DNA from: Acidimicrobiaceae bacterium
GTDB taxonomy: Bacteria > Actinomycetota > Acidimicrobiia > Acidimicrobiales > Ilumatobacteraceae
Direction: 5' to 3'
Length of the DNA stretch: 13,896 nucleotides
Assembly: GCA_947486675.1 (NCBI GenBank)
Contig: CANKUF010000004.1
Location: 1-13,896, forward strand
In this document: piece after piece, positions 13,715 to 13,896 of the stretch
How positions within the stretch are numbered: the stretch's first letter is position 1
How the letters are laid out: the number at the start of each line of letters is the position of its first letter
Notes under the pieces: model-generated
Seen by the model: the letters and a program-made list of their open reading frames with translations, nothing else
Databases searched by the model: none
What the model was told of the DNA's origin: nothing
Position numbers and translations under genes: made by a program

Positions 13715-13896
13715 GACACTATGCCCTTCAACCAGTTGCGTAATTCAGTTCCTACGTCCGAGCGCTTCAGCGTCAGTTCAACAACAGTCTGCAACCAACC
13801 CATCGGTGTTCCCGTGTCGTGGCGTTCAATGTCGCTCACAACTCCGTCCACTGTTCCCGCATTCGCACCAATGAGCAGCGCATCAGTCAACTGAAT
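13711..13896 (-). CDS. galU: 3' end of a GalU-like UTP-glucose-1-phosphate uridylyltransferase (partial)
   Basis: Only the last 61 residues are inside the window. They run from IQLTDALLIGANAG through VVSDIERHDTGTPMGWLQ to TVVELTLKRSDVGTELRNWL and a TGA at 13711-13713. This agrees with the GalU C-terminus: QLTDA, then R-(Y/H)-DTG with a GWLQ/GFLKA segment, VELAL-type helix, and a final DxGxxxRxWL. GalU makes UDP-glucose for cell-wall and glycolipid synthesis. The 5' part lies beyond the window. The stop overlaps the start of the serine hydrolase gene. In Mycobacterium galU also lies next to moeA, which supports the call. Another sugar nucleotidyltransferase of the same fold cannot be excluded from this fragment. 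Confidence 0.75.
   Translation of the reverse strand: MQLTDALLIGANAGTVDGVVSDIERHDTGTPMGWLQTVVELTLKRSDVGTELRNWLKGIVS

Noticed and set aside
1..13896. Mobile element, phage, CRISPR, toxin-antitoxin or defence system
   Set aside because: No transposase, integrase, direct-repeat array, tRNA attachment site or defence protein motif seen. Composition is even throughout.

Overview
The window looks like ordinary chromosome of a compact, mid-GC actinobacterium. By inference it is a streamlined aquatic Acidimicrobiia/Ilumatobacter-type lineage. The basis is an actinobacterial DUF501 domain joined to an Ppx/GppA phosphatase, a RimJ acetyltransferase of the actinobacterial 'RLRNxxWLxxWEP' type, a galU/moeA neighbourhood, TANNNT -10 boxes lying directly in front of start codons, and almost no intergenic DNA. 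I count 17 protein genes, the last cut by the window edge. I see no rRNA, tRNA, CRISPR, insertion sequence, phage or defence genes.

Left part (199-3479, + strand): a tightly packed run of a MobA/MocA-like nucleotidyltransferase, a CoxG-like SRPBCC protein with a C-terminal membrane anchor, a DUF501-Ppx/GppA fusion and a RimJ-type acetyltransferase. The genes overlap or nearly touch. The first two are typical accessory genes of molybdenum hydroxylases of the CO/xanthine dehydrogenase type, but no hydroxylase subunit is in view.

Middle part (3484-9054): a small basic orphan (-), a crotonase-fold protein lacking both hydratase glutamates (-), a divergent unrecognised acidic protein (+), then queF, an adenosine kinase-like PfkB kinase and a long-chain acyl-CoA ligase (all -), and a three-helix membrane protein (-) whose layout resembles GlpR, the receptor of the gephyrin-like protein Glp.

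Right part (9127-13896): moeA-moaA-moaC (-), a molybdenum-cofactor operon. Divergent from it is a DUF1089 glycolipid-binding-type gene (+). Then come a serine beta-lactamase-like hydrolase and the 3' end of a GalU-like uridylyltransferase (both -, coupled by a GTGA overlap).

Two themes stand out. First, molybdenum-cofactor functions occur at both ends of the window. Second, galU, moeA, rimJ and a GlpR-like membrane protein, which form one cluster in Mycobacterium/Corynebacterium, are all present here but spread apart. The best lead is therefore whether this moeA is also the cell-division scaffold Glp, with the 8524-9054 product as its membrane partner. Nothing else amounts to a new multi-gene system.
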